Below, piece by piece: positions 51,286 through 62,493 of a stretch of DNA of 64,000 bases. The first letter of the stretch is position 1. Each line of letters starts with the position of its first letter. Position numbers and translations under genes: made by a program. The DNA comes from Chondrus crispus (lineage: Eukaryota; Rhodophyta; Florideophyceae; Gigartinales; Gigartinaceae): the NCBI RefSeq assembly GCF_000350225.1, contig NW_005179117.1, positions 1 to 64,000 of the forward strand. The letters run 5' to 3'. The notes beneath the pieces are model-generated. The model ran no database searches. It saw nothing but the letters and a program-made list of their open reading frames with translations, and was not told the DNA's origin.

Positions 51286-53206
51286 GCAACCCCTTGTAAC
51301 CTTACACCGATGGCAGGCCAGGTTCCGACAACTATACATGTGCCGCGCAGTCAGTGCTCGAGTACAGGGAAATCGGGGCATAGGCACATAATTTACTGTG
51401 CACAGACGAGTTCTAAGACGCCTCCTCCAGGCGGAGACCACAGCGATAGACTACGGTGATATGTCTTCGTCTTGCGCGAGCACACTACAGTACAGCGCAT
51501 GAGCACGTTATACGTATCCAGCTCATCGAAGGGTCGGACTTACATCTCGGCGGTGGACAACCTTCACTAATCATCTGTCGCGAGGGACTTCTCGCCGGTG
51601 ACACGGTCGCTTTCCAGCCACGCCGCGCCGTGCCGCGCCGAGTCTAATACCACGTACAGTGCTGTCGTGTACCAAGGGTACAGTATATTCTACCGCATTG
51701 CAGCCACATCCACCGCGGGAAGGACCAGCCTCCTTCAAAATTGTCAAAGATTCCAGCGCCTTGCACATTCCGCAGCACTGCAGACTGGCTACAATACACT
51801 GCATTGTCTTGCACGGCGAGAAAAACGTAACGGCAAGGCAGTTTCGTACCGCGCTCGCACGTCTTTGAGCGTAACGCCTCGAAGCACCAGACAACACGAG
51901 GGGGACAAGCATTCCCATGGGCAAACCTACTTACTGGACGGTATCAGTACAGTGGAAGTCTTCAGTACGTGCCCAGCGGCAAATCACATCCTGTATGTTG
52001 ATTGCAAGTTTGCGGGTTCGGTATTCCCGCGTATTTTCTGCGGAAACAGGAACGTACGGCATCTACGTACTGTACACACCAGGTTCAAATCGCGTTGTAG
52101 ATCGTACGAAAACACCGCTACTCACGCTTTTGCCGCCAAATTCAAAAATCACACGTAATCTCGAGATGCCTTGTTGCGAGCAACGACCCCGACTCTCCGC
52201 CTTGCGCGTGCCATGTTGTACGGTATGCTCCCTTGACAAGCGGATTCGGTTTGTAAGGTCAGGTCCCTGCACAGCTTCTGGACGAGATAGCTGAGACCCT
52301 CGCCAGCAATCATGCGACAGGCTAGCGAACGACTGCATCGTTTTCACAGGCGCGTAAGGAGTGTAGAGTACCTTATATCTACCGAGAAAGGCCTGGGCAG
52401 TGGAACGGACGCTTTGTTGGTTGGACTTCAACGTTTTCAATACTTTTCTGTTGGAATCTCATGACCTTCAGCTTGAAGACTTCCCGCTCTGCCGGCAGCA
52501 TTCAAATTGTGGCTTAGAATCCATCTTAGGCCAAACAGCGGTTAAGTGCGGGCGCAAGAGTTTTGAAACTGGCAAATGCAGAACTGGCGCAAATATCTGG
52601 TCTACTTCACAGCCAGCCAATCCGATTAAATTTGTAACTGAAGGACCACAGTAGATAGGTGTTCGCAAGAGTCATCCTCTCGCAACTAGGCACGTGCTCC
52701 CCTCAAAACAAACTGCTGCCGGGCGATAAGGCGGCTTTTTCGCACAGCTTATTTTATACGGTGTGCGTATGATACAGTATGCAGCCTCCTGAGACAGCGG
52801 CCACTTAGTACGTAGTCTCCCTTGGCGATCATGGCGGGTAACAGATTTCTGCCTCTGCCGGTGTAGACGATGCATTGCTCCGTGCCACATATGCAAATAG
52901 CCACTTATGCAAGCCCCATGTGTCCAAGGCGATGAGCTTTGGCTCATAAGCACGGAGCAGAAGGCCTATGCCCACGCCTACAGCCCCGTCCACCTCCCTG
53001 GTAGATACGTATTTTCGCACTCGCTTACATTGGCATTGTTTATCTGCTACTCCGTCGTTCAACGTGCACAATTCTTCTAAAACCGTTCTGGAGAGAGGCA
53101 CTCTTTCTCTCCGAAGCATTTTCCTCATCAACCGAACCCTTCCTCACGCCGAACATCAGCTCCAATTTCCACTCGCAAGTGCCAGGCCAGCCTGACAGCC
53201 TGCGCG

Positions 53207-54280
53207 ATGCCATCCGTGCCAGTCTTCTCGCGCTTCGGGCGGCGTCCGCGCGCGCCCGCGGGCCCTTTCGTCTCTCCGTCGCCGTCCGGGACGACGTCGA
53301 TCTTGCAGCGGGGGATGCCAAGCGCGGGGTCCCGCGGAGTGGCGGGGTGTTCACGGCGGACGGTGGAGGCGGTGAGCGGGGGTGTGCGCGGCATGCAGAG
53401 CGCGCGCGCGGTGTCGGCGCTGTCGTACCACTCGGGGACGAGCGGCGTGCCGGTGCTGCAGCAGGCGCCGGGGCTGCAGCAGGCGCCGGGGGCGGCGGAA
53501 GTGCAGCGGCTGCGTGGCGAGCTGCAGGAGGCGGCGACGGAGATGGCGCGGCTGCGCGCAGCAGCGGCCGTCAAGGACGCCGAGATCGGCAAGGCGCGCG
53601 AGGAGGCCGAGGAGAGCCGCGCGTGCGTGGAGGAGAAGGTCAACGCGATGAAGCGCATGGCACGGAGAGTGGAGAAGGCGTACGCGCAGAGGGATGAGAT
53701 GGCCAAGCGCGTCAGGGCCGTCAAGGACGATGGGCCGGGGTCGGGGCTGGCGACCGCGAAGAGGGAGGCGGAACGGCTCAGGCATGAGGTGGTGGAACTG
53801 CGGTTGAGGATTGTGCAGCTGGAACGCGACCGGGGAGGTGGGCGGGAGGCGGTGGAGGAGAGGCCGGGGGCTGAGGAGGCCGGGTTTGACTTGATGGGGC
53901 GGATCGCGAGGGGGGAGAGGCTGGAGGCGGGGTGGGAGGAGGTAGAGGAGGAGGAAGGGGGCGGGGATTGGCGCATGAGAGAGATTGCGAGGTTGGAGGA
54001 GCTGTTAAGCAGGGAGCATGAGCTGCGCGTGGAGACGGAGGGCTCGGTGGAACATTTACTGAATACGTTGGAACGGAGGGATGAGGAGGAGAAGAGGATG
54101 ACGGCGCACGTGGAGGGGAAGAGAAAGATGGCGGAGGAGAGACTGAGGGCGGTGACTAGGGTGCTGCGGGAGCAGCGTGTCGATGAGAACGCCGAGACTA
54201 TTGCAAAGGAAATGGGCGGGCAACCGCTGTGGGCGGATGTGGCCGCGGAGGAGGGCAATGGGGTCAAATTTGTACGATGA
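53207..54280 (+). CDS. Coiled-coil protein of unknown function
   Basis: A 357-residue frame from the ATG at 53207. Residues 1-85 are Ser/Pro/Arg-rich and likely disordered. From about 95 the sequence is heptad-like and rich in Glu, Arg, Ala and Leu (VQRLRGELQEAATEMARLR, AERLRHEVVELRLRIVQLER, EIARLEELLSREHELRVETE), broken by an acidic Gly-rich patch near 240. The end reads MGGQPLWADVAAEEGNG. This shape is typical of structural or centrosomal coiled-coil proteins, but no family can be named. G+C is high. A long open frame on the opposite strand (53128-54267) is a by-product of this composition. Confidence 0.7.
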   Translation: MPSVPVFSRFGRRPRAPAGPFVSPSPSGTTSILQRGMPSAGSRGVAGCSRRTVEAVSGGVRGMQSARAVSALSYHSGTSGVPVLQQAPGLQQAPGAAEVQRLRGELQEAATEMARLRAAAAVKDAEIGKAREEAEESRACVEEKVNAMKRMARRVEKAYAQRDEMAKRVRAVKDDGPGSGLATAKREAERLRHEVVELRLRIVQLERDRGGGREAVEERPGAEEAGFDLMGRIARGERLEAGWEEVEEEEGGGDWRMREIARLEELLSREHELRVETEGSVEHLLNTLERRDEEEKRMTAHVEGKRKMAEERLRAVTRVLREQRVDENAETIAKEMGGQPLWADVAAEEGNGVKFVR

Positions 54281-54854
54281 GGATTCGATTATGTAGCAAG
54301 TGGTTGTCTCTAACATTGAGCGTAACAAGGGCGTAACATGAACTAAAAGTTTGTTGATGACAAAGCGGAACGGAGCGACACGAAACGAAAGCCCCACCAA
54401 CATGAATTCAAAGTGAAAGACTGTGGACACGGGAGGAGGGAGCTGTAAGGCAATGCGTAGTACTGTAGAAAATATACTGTAAGAAACTGAGAGAAACAAT
54501 GACAACAGTATGTCTTGTTCCGGCAAAAGCCAATGAGTGGTGACCTCACTGCCGTGTAAACCACTGTAAACAAAAGTGAGGAGCAGGCAGCAACAGCCTC
54601 ACCTCTGTTGTCCGAACTTCGGACACCGAAGACACAACCGAGGCCGACACTACGTTAGCCCGCGACCACCGGAAGCGCGCGAGAAACCACCTCCTCGGCC
54701 TCCTACGTGTACCGCGGCTAAACGGGCATTCTGTCTACACACTCACCAGCGCTCCACCTCTTCAGTCCTATTCCGTCCGTACCCTCCTCCGCCTCCCTTG
54801 CACCCGCCGTCGCCTCCCGCTCAGAGCCCCCTCGTCGCGACACCGCACAACGTC
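54281..54854. other. Gap before the TSG101 gene
   Basis: It is A/T-rich at first, with TACTGTA words at about 54460 and 54475, then a pyrimidine-rich stretch from about 54600 that leads into the TSG101 ATG and is probably its promoter or leader. Confidence 0.5.
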
Positions 54855-56094
54855 ATGGCCACTCTCGGCCCCTCCGCCGCGCATCGCGGCCCGCCCGTCC
54901 TCTCGCAGCGCCGCCCCTCGGCCCGCTCCCCGGCGCACATCAGCCTGCTCACGAGCGTCGTACGTGCCATCCCAAACATCCTCCATCCTCTGCCCTCCTC
55001 CATTTCCCCGGTACCCCAAGTCGTCTCACTAACACCCTCCACAGCGACAATCCCGTGCCTACGCCGCGCATCATGAGCTCCGCGTCGCTGACGACGTCTT
55101 CGAAGCCACCAACCACTTCCCTTCCCTGAGGCCCATCGTCGATTCCTTCATCGCTTCAGATGGACGTTCCACCCTGTTGCTCGCGCTTCACGGCACCGTC
55201 CCGGTTCGATACAAGGGTCATCCGTACAAGATTCCTGTTCATCTGTGGGTCATGCCGTACCATCCGGTGGGCCCGCCGCTCGCTTTCGTCGTACCGACGC
55301 GTGCAATGGTCTTGCGAACTAGACACCCGCATGTAGACTCTACTAACGGGCTTGTCTATATGCCCTACCTGTCAGAATGGAAACCTGACACATCGTCCGT
55401 CCTCGGTCTTGTTCGCTCGCTCGTCCAGGCATTTGAGACCAAGCCCCCCGTATATTCAAAGCTTCCGCCTCAATGCCTCCCACGCCCGCAACCACGACCC
55501 GATGGACCACCACCAGTACGCCCTACTACGTCGCTTACATTGGACCAACCGCTGTACCCTCTGTCCACTACCGACCTACGTTCCAGTTTCATATCCTATC
55601 TCTCCACAAAGATGAATACCGCACTCACCCGGTCGGCAACGGAAAAATCCCGCGATGTCATGCTTATACGAGACACGAGCGCAAGGCTGCTCCAATCGCA
55701 GAAGGTCGCCCTTGCGGAAGCGGGCACCGCAGACGAGGAGCTCAGCATCAGTCTAGCGGAGGAGACAAGTAAGGTCGAAGACCTCAATAACTGGCTCGCT
55801 TGGCATCCGCCTTTGCACGGCGCCGATATTGATGTCGACACAAGACCAAGGCACGCATTGCGCGAGCAGGAAATGGAGTGCAGAGCTAGGGATTCCGCTC
55901 TGACAGACGCGTTAGATGCTGCAGATCAGGCCATTGCGAAGCGAATGCTTTCTATCGACGAATACATTAGAGTGGTTAGATCAATTGCGAGGGAGCAATT
56001 CTTTGAAAGACTGAAAATGGCAAGAATAAGGAAGAGATTAGGGGAAATGAAAGGCGACGCAAAAAGGACGGCGCAGCGCCTTGCGGAAAGTTGA
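54855..56094 (+). CDS. TSG101: TSG101/Vps23-like ESCRT-I subunit, two exons
   Basis: Exon 1 is 54855-54959 and exon 2 is 55045-56094. The 85-bp intron has donor GTACGT, a branch-like CTAAC (in CTCACTAACACC) and acceptor CCACAG, and joins in phase 0. The product is 384 residues. The UEV domain lies at about residues 40-170: SFIASDGRSTLLLALHGTVP, YKGHPYKIPVHLWV, VVPTRAMVLR and YMPYLSEW. A Pro-rich linker, a weak coiled coil and the C-terminal steadiness box follow (DALDAADQAIAKRMLSIDEY, RSIAREQFFERLKMARIRKR). ESCRT-I TSG101 binds ubiquitinated cargo and P(S/T)AP motifs on endosomes and sorts membrane proteins to the vacuole or lysosome. It has no catalytic Cys, as expected of a UEV. Confidence 0.93.
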
Positions 56095-56510
56095 GAAAGC
56101 CACAGCAAGTAGAAGCTTGGACAAGCGGTTTCGTGTCGTCAAGTGGAATGTAGATAGGGATTGGGTGCCGCAGACAAACGGTTCGGCCGCTATAATCATG
56201 AAAGTAGGTAACGTGGCGAAGAGGCGATTTCTTTCCTGTTACGTTGGGAGATGGAGACAACCGACATGTATCATTAATTATGTAGCTCCAGTGTGTTGGT
56301 GGACCATATGAGTCTGTCGAAATGTAAAGTGGCGGCGGCTCTTCCACGCGAGGATGGACAAGGCATATCAGCAGAAAGCGGATGAAAATAACACACAAGC
56401 CGTACACGTGAAGGCACACCTTAAAAATGCGTGCAGTACCTCCGCACATTACCTAAAGAGCGGGCTTCGTCATTTGACCTCATATGAAAACTAGTTTATT
56501 GGAATGGTGG
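56095..56510. other. Gap between convergent TSG101 and CLD1-like genes
   Basis: About 0.4 kb between two stops; it should carry both 3' ends. No other feature. Confidence 0.5.
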
Positions 56511-57674
56511 CTACGAAGCCTGCATGGCGCTGTCCTTGCTAGTTGGACTACCTTCGCTGGAATTGCTCTCTGCTGGTTTGAGCTTTGGTTCCAACAGGAA
56601 TGGCACGAGAATCTCATTCACCGCTTCTGGGCATTCATCATGGATACAATGCCCCGCGTTAGGAATGACTTGCAAATCAATTCCGGGATGGTAGTCCGGG
56701 AAGCGAATACCAGGGTGAACACCCTGTCGTAACGGCGTCCAGGGGTCGCGCTCTCCCCACAGTACCAGCATAGGACACCAAGTCATCTTAGCTAAGAGCT
56801 CTTCTGGTGTTGGGCCCGGTTCTGCATTGAGAATGGCGAGGAAAACGTCACATGCGCCCTCATCCATAGACGGTTCACAAAGAATTTCGAGCAAATCCTC
56901 GGAGATCGCTTTCTTGTCTATGTAAACTTGTTCCAGAACTTTGGCAATATTCGTCTGCTTGCGAAAATTGTCGAACAGGTAAGGTCCCGTGAAACGATTA
57001 AACAACAGTGTGTTGAAAACACGCAAAAGAATCGCCTGTAGTGGATTGAGTTCTGAATATCGGAAACTGGTCAGCCCACCAGCACAGTTCATCAGCGCGA
57101 CAGCTCGCACCCGTTCCTCCCCGAGTTCAGATGCGGCAGCCAGTGCAGTGAGCGAACCAATGGAGTTTCCGATGAGACACCATTGGTCTTCATGGTCCTG
57201 GGCATTGATGAAATCGACAACCAATTCTTTCCACAACGGGATTCCATACTCGACCTCTTCCGGGCTGGTCTTGTCAGAGCCCCCAAATCCGAGCAGATCG
57301 ATTGTATACACCCGAAATCTACCGGAATCGACTATTGCGGGAATGTTGTTTCGCCAATGGTTAATTGAAGCGCCAAAGCCGTGAATTATGAGAACAGGTA
57401 AGGTATTCTCATGTGGGCCGTCTTCGCGAAAATTAATCTTTCGTCCGCGCCAATTGAATGTCTCAAAGTAGCGCTGAAGACGCAGCGACTTTGATCGCTC
57501 TTGCAAATATTGACTGTTTCCCTTCCCCTGTTCTGTAGCGGTTGCAGTTAACGTCCTTCGTCCCAGCTGATATGTGCGCGAATGCCTCGTCAAGTGCGAG
57601 GGCTTGGTGTTAGTCCAGCCGCGTATGGGGGCGCGGGGACAGAAAGGTGTTGGACAAAGCGGAACAAATGCCAT
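56511..57674 (-). CDS. CLD1/pheophytinase-like alpha/beta hydrolase, probably plastid-targeted
   Basis: I use the ATG at 57672-57674; the frame also opens four codons upstream at GTG. The product is 387 residues. The first 45 are Ser/Thr/Arg-rich without acids, as in a plastid transit peptide. The alpha/beta hydrolase core has IIHGFGASINHWR, the nucleophile elbow GNSIGS (S171), Asp in WGERDPWTP (D310) and His in NAGHCIHDE (H342). The stretch before the Asp (ACDVFLAILNAEPGPTPEEL) is the pattern I associate with plant chlorophyll dephytylase 1 and pheophytinase relatives, which remove the phytol tail from chlorophyll or pheophytin during turnover. The exact substrate cannot be fixed from sequence. 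A short Ser-rich tail ends the protein. No intron. Confidence 0.83.
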   Translation of the reverse strand: MAFVPLCPTPFCPRAPIRGWTNTKPSHLTRHSRTYQLGRRTLTATATEQGKGNSQYLQERSKSLRLQRYFETFNWRGRKINFREDGPHENTLPVLIIHGFGASINHWRNNIPAIVDSGRFRVYTIDLLGFGGSDKTSPEEVEYGIPLWKELVVDFINAQDHEDQWCLIGNSIGSLTALAAASELGEERVRAVALMNCAGGLTSFRYSELNPLQAILLRVFNTLLFNRFTGPYLFDNFRKQTNIAKVLEQVYIDKKAISEDLLEILCEPSMDEGACDVFLAILNAEPGPTPEELLAKMTWCPMLVLWGERDPWTPLRQGVHPGIRFPDYHPGIDLQVIPNAGHCIHDECPEAVNEILVPFLLEPKLKPAESNSSEGSPTSKDSAMQAS

Positions 57675-58122
57675 CAGTTCTCTCACATCTCAAGCCTTCT
57701 GCGATCCTTTTCTTCACGTGAAGCCAAGCAGAAGTTCAAATGCAACTGTCAATGGCGCCGAGTTATCTCTACAACAATACGAAGGAAGAGAAATCGCTTA
57801 GATGGGCTGAGCTGCTACCGCGGGAAATCTGGGAGGGTTGAGGTCACGGACAAGAATGCCCTGGAAGAAGTATGTTGTTTTCCGGAAACTTTTTCGACGA
57901 AATTATACCATTTACAAAAAATCTGCCCTCTGCTACCCCGCATGCATGGATTCGCTGATTGCTCCCAGATATTTTTGAAACGGACCAACCAACAAAATTG
58001 CAGCAGAGCATATGTACCAATGGTCCACACATGTGGGTTTGATAGCCAATTTCACCGTTCTCGTTAATAACTCGAAGCGACTTCGTTCTAGCCTTGAACA
58101 GGCCGATGCAGTCCCCCTCCTC
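57675..58122. other. Gap between CLD1-like and four-span protein genes
   Basis: It should hold the promoter of the CLD1-like gene and the 3' end of the four-span protein gene. Short chance frames only. Confidence 0.5.
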
Positions 58123-58839
58123 TCAATAATTGCTTGCACTATAATCAGATATCTCTTTGTGCCGTAAGCCCATACTTGCTGCAAAGCAAGATAGCAATCC
58201 GCACAGCAACATCAAGGGCCATGCTGCCGTTATCAGTTTAAGGCTGTACCCTATGTGTCCAACACCACGTAGTCCCGATTTGGCAACCTCTTCGCTGTAA
58301 AAGATCGCAAATGCCACCATTACAAACAAACCAGCCAGGAAGATGATCAACCCAGCAAGCATCGCCAACGACCGATTCACCGTCAACAAACTAACTAGTT
58401 GTGTCGCAACTCCACAAATCATTGCCAGAGCTCCGAGTGTCACGAACGCCCGAATAACCTGATACGCAGTGCAGTTCGGAACGCTGCTTACCCTAGTGTC
58501 AAGGCATGTCTTCGTTCTTGACCGAGATGTCTTCCGGATCCAGCACACATTCGAGAAGCAACGGGAGCCAATGTAGGAGCAAGAAACAGCCCCCTTATGT
58601 TCTACGTGGCATCCAATCCAAAGTCCGTAATGAGACACGCTGTACGTAATATCTGAAGTTGAAGATGTAACTCCTACTTGCTTGTCTTGAATGCCAAGTT
58701 TCGAATTCACAGTCGTTGGATTTAACTCGGTATTTGTCTTGTCCATGACCACCCACTTATTTGTCGCTGCCCCAACTGCAAGTAAGACAAGTGAAACAAT
58801 GGAAAGTAGGGTACCGACGACGGGGAATAGTTTGACCAT
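58123..58839 (-). CDS. Claudin/PMP22-like four-span membrane protein
   Basis: A 238-residue product from the ATG at 58837-58839. Four hydrophobic segments lie at about 5-27, 125-148, 158-182 and 205-228. The large first extracellular loop contains W (KWVV), HYGLWIGC and several Cys (SCSYIGSRC, VCWI), which matches the W..GLW-C..C signature of the PMP22/claudin/EMP superfamily. The last 15 residues are hydrophilic and end in SASNY. Such proteins organise membranes or junctions in animals; the role in a single-celled or algal setting is unknown. The match rests on topology and one short motif. Confidence 0.65.
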   Translation of the reverse strand: MVKLFPVVGTLLSIVSLVLLAVGAATNKWVVMDKTNTELNPTTVNSKLGIQDKQVGVTSSTSDITYSVSHYGLWIGCHVEHKGAVSCSYIGSRCFSNVCWIRKTSRSRTKTCLDTRVSSVPNCTAYQVIRAFVTLGALAMICGVATQLVSLLTVNRSLAMLAGLIIFLAGLFVMVAFAIFYSEEVAKSGLRGVGHIGYSLKLITAAWPLMLLCGLLSCFAASMGLRHKEISDYSASNY

Positions 58840-60689
58840 TTTGGGACCTTTGATATTCTAGACCTTGGCGCAAGCTCGTGGTTGTGGAACTGCTACGGCT
58901 GGTTATTCTCTACCTTGCGTGTTGGCTAAGGTTTTGTTGAACTATGAGATATCGGTGCCTGTTTCTAGGTCGCCTCAACAACAGTTCGATATGACTTCTC
59001 TCACCCACAGCAAAAATATAGCAATGTTCCAGTGTCTTCACAAATGCACTTACCCCGCTTGCTGAAGAAAAAGAGCACCTCGCCTAAGAGTTGCGAGCCC
59101 TGTCGAAGTTTGTGATATGTGCTGGGTTAAGAATGAGCCAAGAGTTTTCATGAATATTTTTGTCTTTGAAAAGGCATCTCTCTGGTTCCCGAGAGCAAAT
59201 GCAAAAACGAAACCCATTCATTTGAACTGGCGACGCTCTCTTTTTATTGATACAGTTTCGTGAATTGAGAAGAAAACCGCAGAAATCACCCATGAAATTT
59301 CTGCTCGATTTGCTGCTACCTAGCGATGGGACTGGTCTGTACATCTTGCTCCCCACGGCCGTTAGCGCCAGAGTCATGAATGCTGTCATTCTTCAGATAA
59401 CCTCTCCTACTCCTCCGCTGACTACCTGTCACTGCTTTTTGGTCGCAAAGACGTCGACAACCACAGATTATAATTCATCTGTAAAGAGAAGTTGATACTA
59501 AATTGTATGAAACAGATAGTAGTTTATTGATATAAGAGGCCAACCCCGTGATAAATAATCAAGGACAAGAGTTTCTTCTACGGAGGGCATCATATCTTGT
59601 GTAGACTAAATGGAATCGATACTTGCCACGACCGTGGAGAGGCTTAATGTTCTCAGAATTGAAAGCCAACTCATTGATAAGCCAGTCTTACATGACGACT
59701 GGATCAGAGCCATCAAGCATCATTCTCACACGACAATGCCTGAATTGGTTCATTTCTATAACACGTATAGCCTGGCAGCCTGGAGGTTCATTTGAAAGGC
59801 CCCTCTTCTTGTGAGAACAAAACACGTTTGTAGAGTAGAGTCGAAGAGGCGTTTTCAAAGAGATACATGGTTTAGAGAGGAACCGTTGGATGCGTTGCCG
59901 CACGTGAACTACCAAAATGTATAACTAAGCTCACATTTTATGCTTTACGATATATCATGTGTAGAATGAAGATTAACTTTGTTCGTCAGAGCACTGAATA
60001 ATTGGCTGCAGTTGAAGTCTAGAGTTCTGCGCAATAGACAGTCTTCCGTTTTTATCAGTCCCGCTTCCTACTAATGACTGAAACCATTCCAATATTGCAT
60101 GGTGTTAGCGGTTTCTCATACTAACGACATCGAAAAGCCAATTACCTGCCTTAAATGCGGGAATGAAGATCGTTAAGGGTGCGACGATTTCGGCATCTGG
60201 ATATTCACTCGAATGCTTCCGAAATTACCTTTGTCAGCTCTTTATCTGCCCTGTGAATCAAAACATTTGCACTCTTGACAATGGTTCAGGATAAGTGCGA
60301 TTTCAACTGAATCCGAAGGATTGCCGTCTTGTTCCAAATAAGTTATGGCTTTTGTACAGAATTGCGAACACAGCTCATGAGAGCAATGAAATGGTCAACC
60401 AATTCGAATTCTTTGCAGATACAATTGCTGCGGTATTTTTCAGAGAAACTGGTCCAAGAAATATTAATTAGGCGTGTAGTGTAGTAATATTAACTATTTC
60501 CTTGCAGCCGCCTGCAGGAGACGTCTTCTGAAAGTCCAATTTCAGTCTTTCGGAAATACTTCTCGGATGTCCGTTGGGAGTATTTTCTCTTCGTAGCACC
60601 TGCTGAACTTCTCTGCTACTTTGAACTCTTGTGACTCTGTGATACCTTGCGATAAGCTTATACCATCAACTTTAAAAATTCTTGGCACT
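58840..60689. other. Divergent intergenic region of about 1.85 kb
   Basis: It separates the minus-strand four-span gene from the plus-strand bZIP gene and must carry both promoters. It is A/T-rich with only short chance frames. The bZIP frame is open upstream to 60621, but only from a TTG. Confidence 0.5.
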
Positions 60690-62204
60690 ATGGATCATGA
60701 TCAAAACTGCACTACTGACAAAGAAGTATTGTCGCGAAATGGAGATCATGCAAGCCTTGGCGCCTCGGACATAGGTTCAAGCTCTGAAAATGTCCGAGCA
60801 AGGAATTTGCCTGATATTAATCCTTCGCATACATCTCAACTCGGTGCTGATGCGACTCTTCATGTGCACCACAAGCACGACGAATGTTTGTCTGGGACTG
60901 AGAGCGACGCAGAGCAAATAGTGCAAGCGCATGCAGTTTTTCTTTCTCGACGAAGAGAAGTTGCGCATGCTCTAGAGAATGGATTCTCACTCATCTCACC
61001 GAGGCAGACTGCGAATGTTCTGAAACCTTTGACAAAACGAGAGTCTCGTGAAGGACAAAACGTGCCAGAGTGCCGTGAAGCCCACATTACAAACCGTCAT
61101 GTTCAGTCAACCTTATCCAGGAGAGTTCCCAGAAAAGGCGAGAAGAGTATGTTAAGAGACATGAAGCGGGAAGATAAAGGGCTTCGAGAGACGAGGACTG
61201 CACCATGCAATCAGCATATTTTGGGTAGAACAGAGTCCCCAAGAGACGTCGATCTCTTTCGTAACAGTGTGGGGTTATCTAATTTTCAGGAGAGGACAGG
61301 TGATCAGATTCCATTATTTACTGAAAACATTTACGCAAGTAATGCCCAGGATTTAATGGGTGAGGTCGAAGGGACGCAAAATACCAGTCTAGGTATGTTT
61401 TACACTGGCGTTGATTCGGATTGTACTCCACATGGAGAATCTTTTGATCCGCTGAGAACGCCATGTCAAAATATCGCGATCGCCGAGACCCCGCAGGTAG
61501 TGTCGAAAATGAACGTTCGGGAAAATAAGGACAACGAAAGAACCTCAAAACGAGGGAATCTATCAAAGCTTTCCACTTCCACAACGTCACCGCATTCCTC
61601 TCCTGGTCGTTCAGATCAATTTCTGAACAGTTCGGACATTTCTGAGTTTATACTCGATACGCCTTCTAGACAATGCTGGCCTGCGGCAAAGAGTGAGATG
61701 GGTAAAATAAGGAAGCTCCCTTTCGATGCGCCTATCACGGACGTGGAAATATCAAACGGTGGCTTCGGCAACATTGCCAAAGCTTCAAGAGTGGCTGTGA
61801 GGTCCACCATTCAGCCCAAAGGCATCTTATGCAATGGGAGCGCTATTCTGTCAGATCACATTGAGCTAATAAGCAAGGATAAGAGGTGCAGAGGAAGGCC
61901 AAGGCATGAAGCAAATGAGAGCTCTCACTTGTCGATGCAACGAAAGAAAAGACAAAAATCAATAACTGGGAAATCATCTGGTGACAAGCATGCAAAGCTA
62001 CAAGCAGAGGAGATGAAACTTAAGCGAGCAATAAGAAATAGGGAAAGTGCGAGGCGCAGCAGGATCAAAAGCAAAGTCCAGTTCCAAAATATGGAACGAA
62101 GATATGCTGAATTAAGCGATGAGAATATAGGACTTACTTCGTTGGTAGACAGTCTTCTGTCTCCGACGTCAAAACTTCCATTTAAAGATAGAGATGAAAC
62201 GTAA
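60690..62204 (+). CDS. bZIP transcription factor
   Basis: The ATG at 60690 gives 504 residues. The first 430 are polar and Ser/Asp/Arg-rich with no fold, as usual for a regulatory region. The C-terminal basic region is clear: RAIRNRESARRSRIKSKVQ (about residues 446-464), fitting N-x7-R, followed by a short zipper (NMERRYAELSDENIGLTSLV). The last 20 residues are hydrophilic. This type binds ACGT-core or AP-1-like sites as dimers in the nucleus. The zipper is only about three to four heptads. An AT-hook-like RGRPR lies near residue 405. No intron. Confidence 0.88.
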   Translation: MDHDQNCTTDKEVLSRNGDHASLGASDIGSSSENVRARNLPDINPSHTSQLGADATLHVHHKHDECLSGTESDAEQIVQAHAVFLSRRREVAHALENGFSLISPRQTANVLKPLTKRESREGQNVPECREAHITNRHVQSTLSRRVPRKGEKSMLRDMKREDKGLRETRTAPCNQHILGRTESPRDVDLFRNSVGLSNFQERTGDQIPLFTENIYASNAQDLMGEVEGTQNTSLGMFYTGVDSDCTPHGESFDPLRTPCQNIAIAETPQVVSKMNVRENKDNERTSKRGNLSKLSTSTTSPHSSPGRSDQFLNSSDISEFILDTPSRQCWPAAKSEMGKIRKLPFDAPITDVEISNGGFGNIAKASRVAVRSTIQPKGILCNGSAILSDHIELISKDKRCRGRPRHEANESSHLSMQRKKRQKSITGKSSGDKHAKLQAEEMKLKRAIRNRESARRSRIKSKVQFQNMERRYAELSDENIGLTSLVDSLLSPTSKLPFKDRDET

Positions 62205-62493
62205 AGCTTCAAATCAAAACCGGACCTGTCGATTGTTAAAAATCTGTATATAGCTACCCAGGCGAATTTTCTCATTGCCAAGCTACAAGGAGGTCTATGG
62301 TTCTTCGCTGACATGTTGCGAGCGGGTCTCTACAGAGAAAACCGCGTCATCTTTTGAAAATCCTAAGCTCCTCGGCAGCTACCGAGTTCTTAGTTGTCGC
62401 CATTTTTTTTTACATAAGTTAACGTTGTGTGGGCAAAGTCTATGTTTGAAATATTACTGTCAGCATCTTATGGACAAGTATGGCATGGAGGTA
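62205..62493. other. Short gap between convergent bZIP and P4-ATPase genes
   Basis: About 0.3 kb shared 3' region with a T-run at 62403-62411. Confidence 0.4.

Larger units (their letters stand above)
48954..53206. other. Gene-poor region of about 4.2 kb dense in GTAC palindromes
   Basis: No gene is convincing. Two ATG-led frames, 49579-49788 and 50569-50919, are Gly/Arg/Glu-rich and unlike known proteins. TACTGTA or its complement occurs many times (for example 49079-49087, 49882, 49897, 51235, 51486, 51683, 52067-52075), with GTACCAAGGGTAC at 51669-51681. A 22-bp tandem pair lies at 49813-49856 and a 27-bp hairpin at 51259-51285. Confidence 0.45.

Noticed and set aside
53128-54267. A 379-codon minus-strand frame opposite the coiled-coil gene
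   Set aside because: It is a Ser/Ala/Arg-rich mirror of a G+C-rich Glu/Arg gene with no domain; the plus-strand frame has regular heptads.
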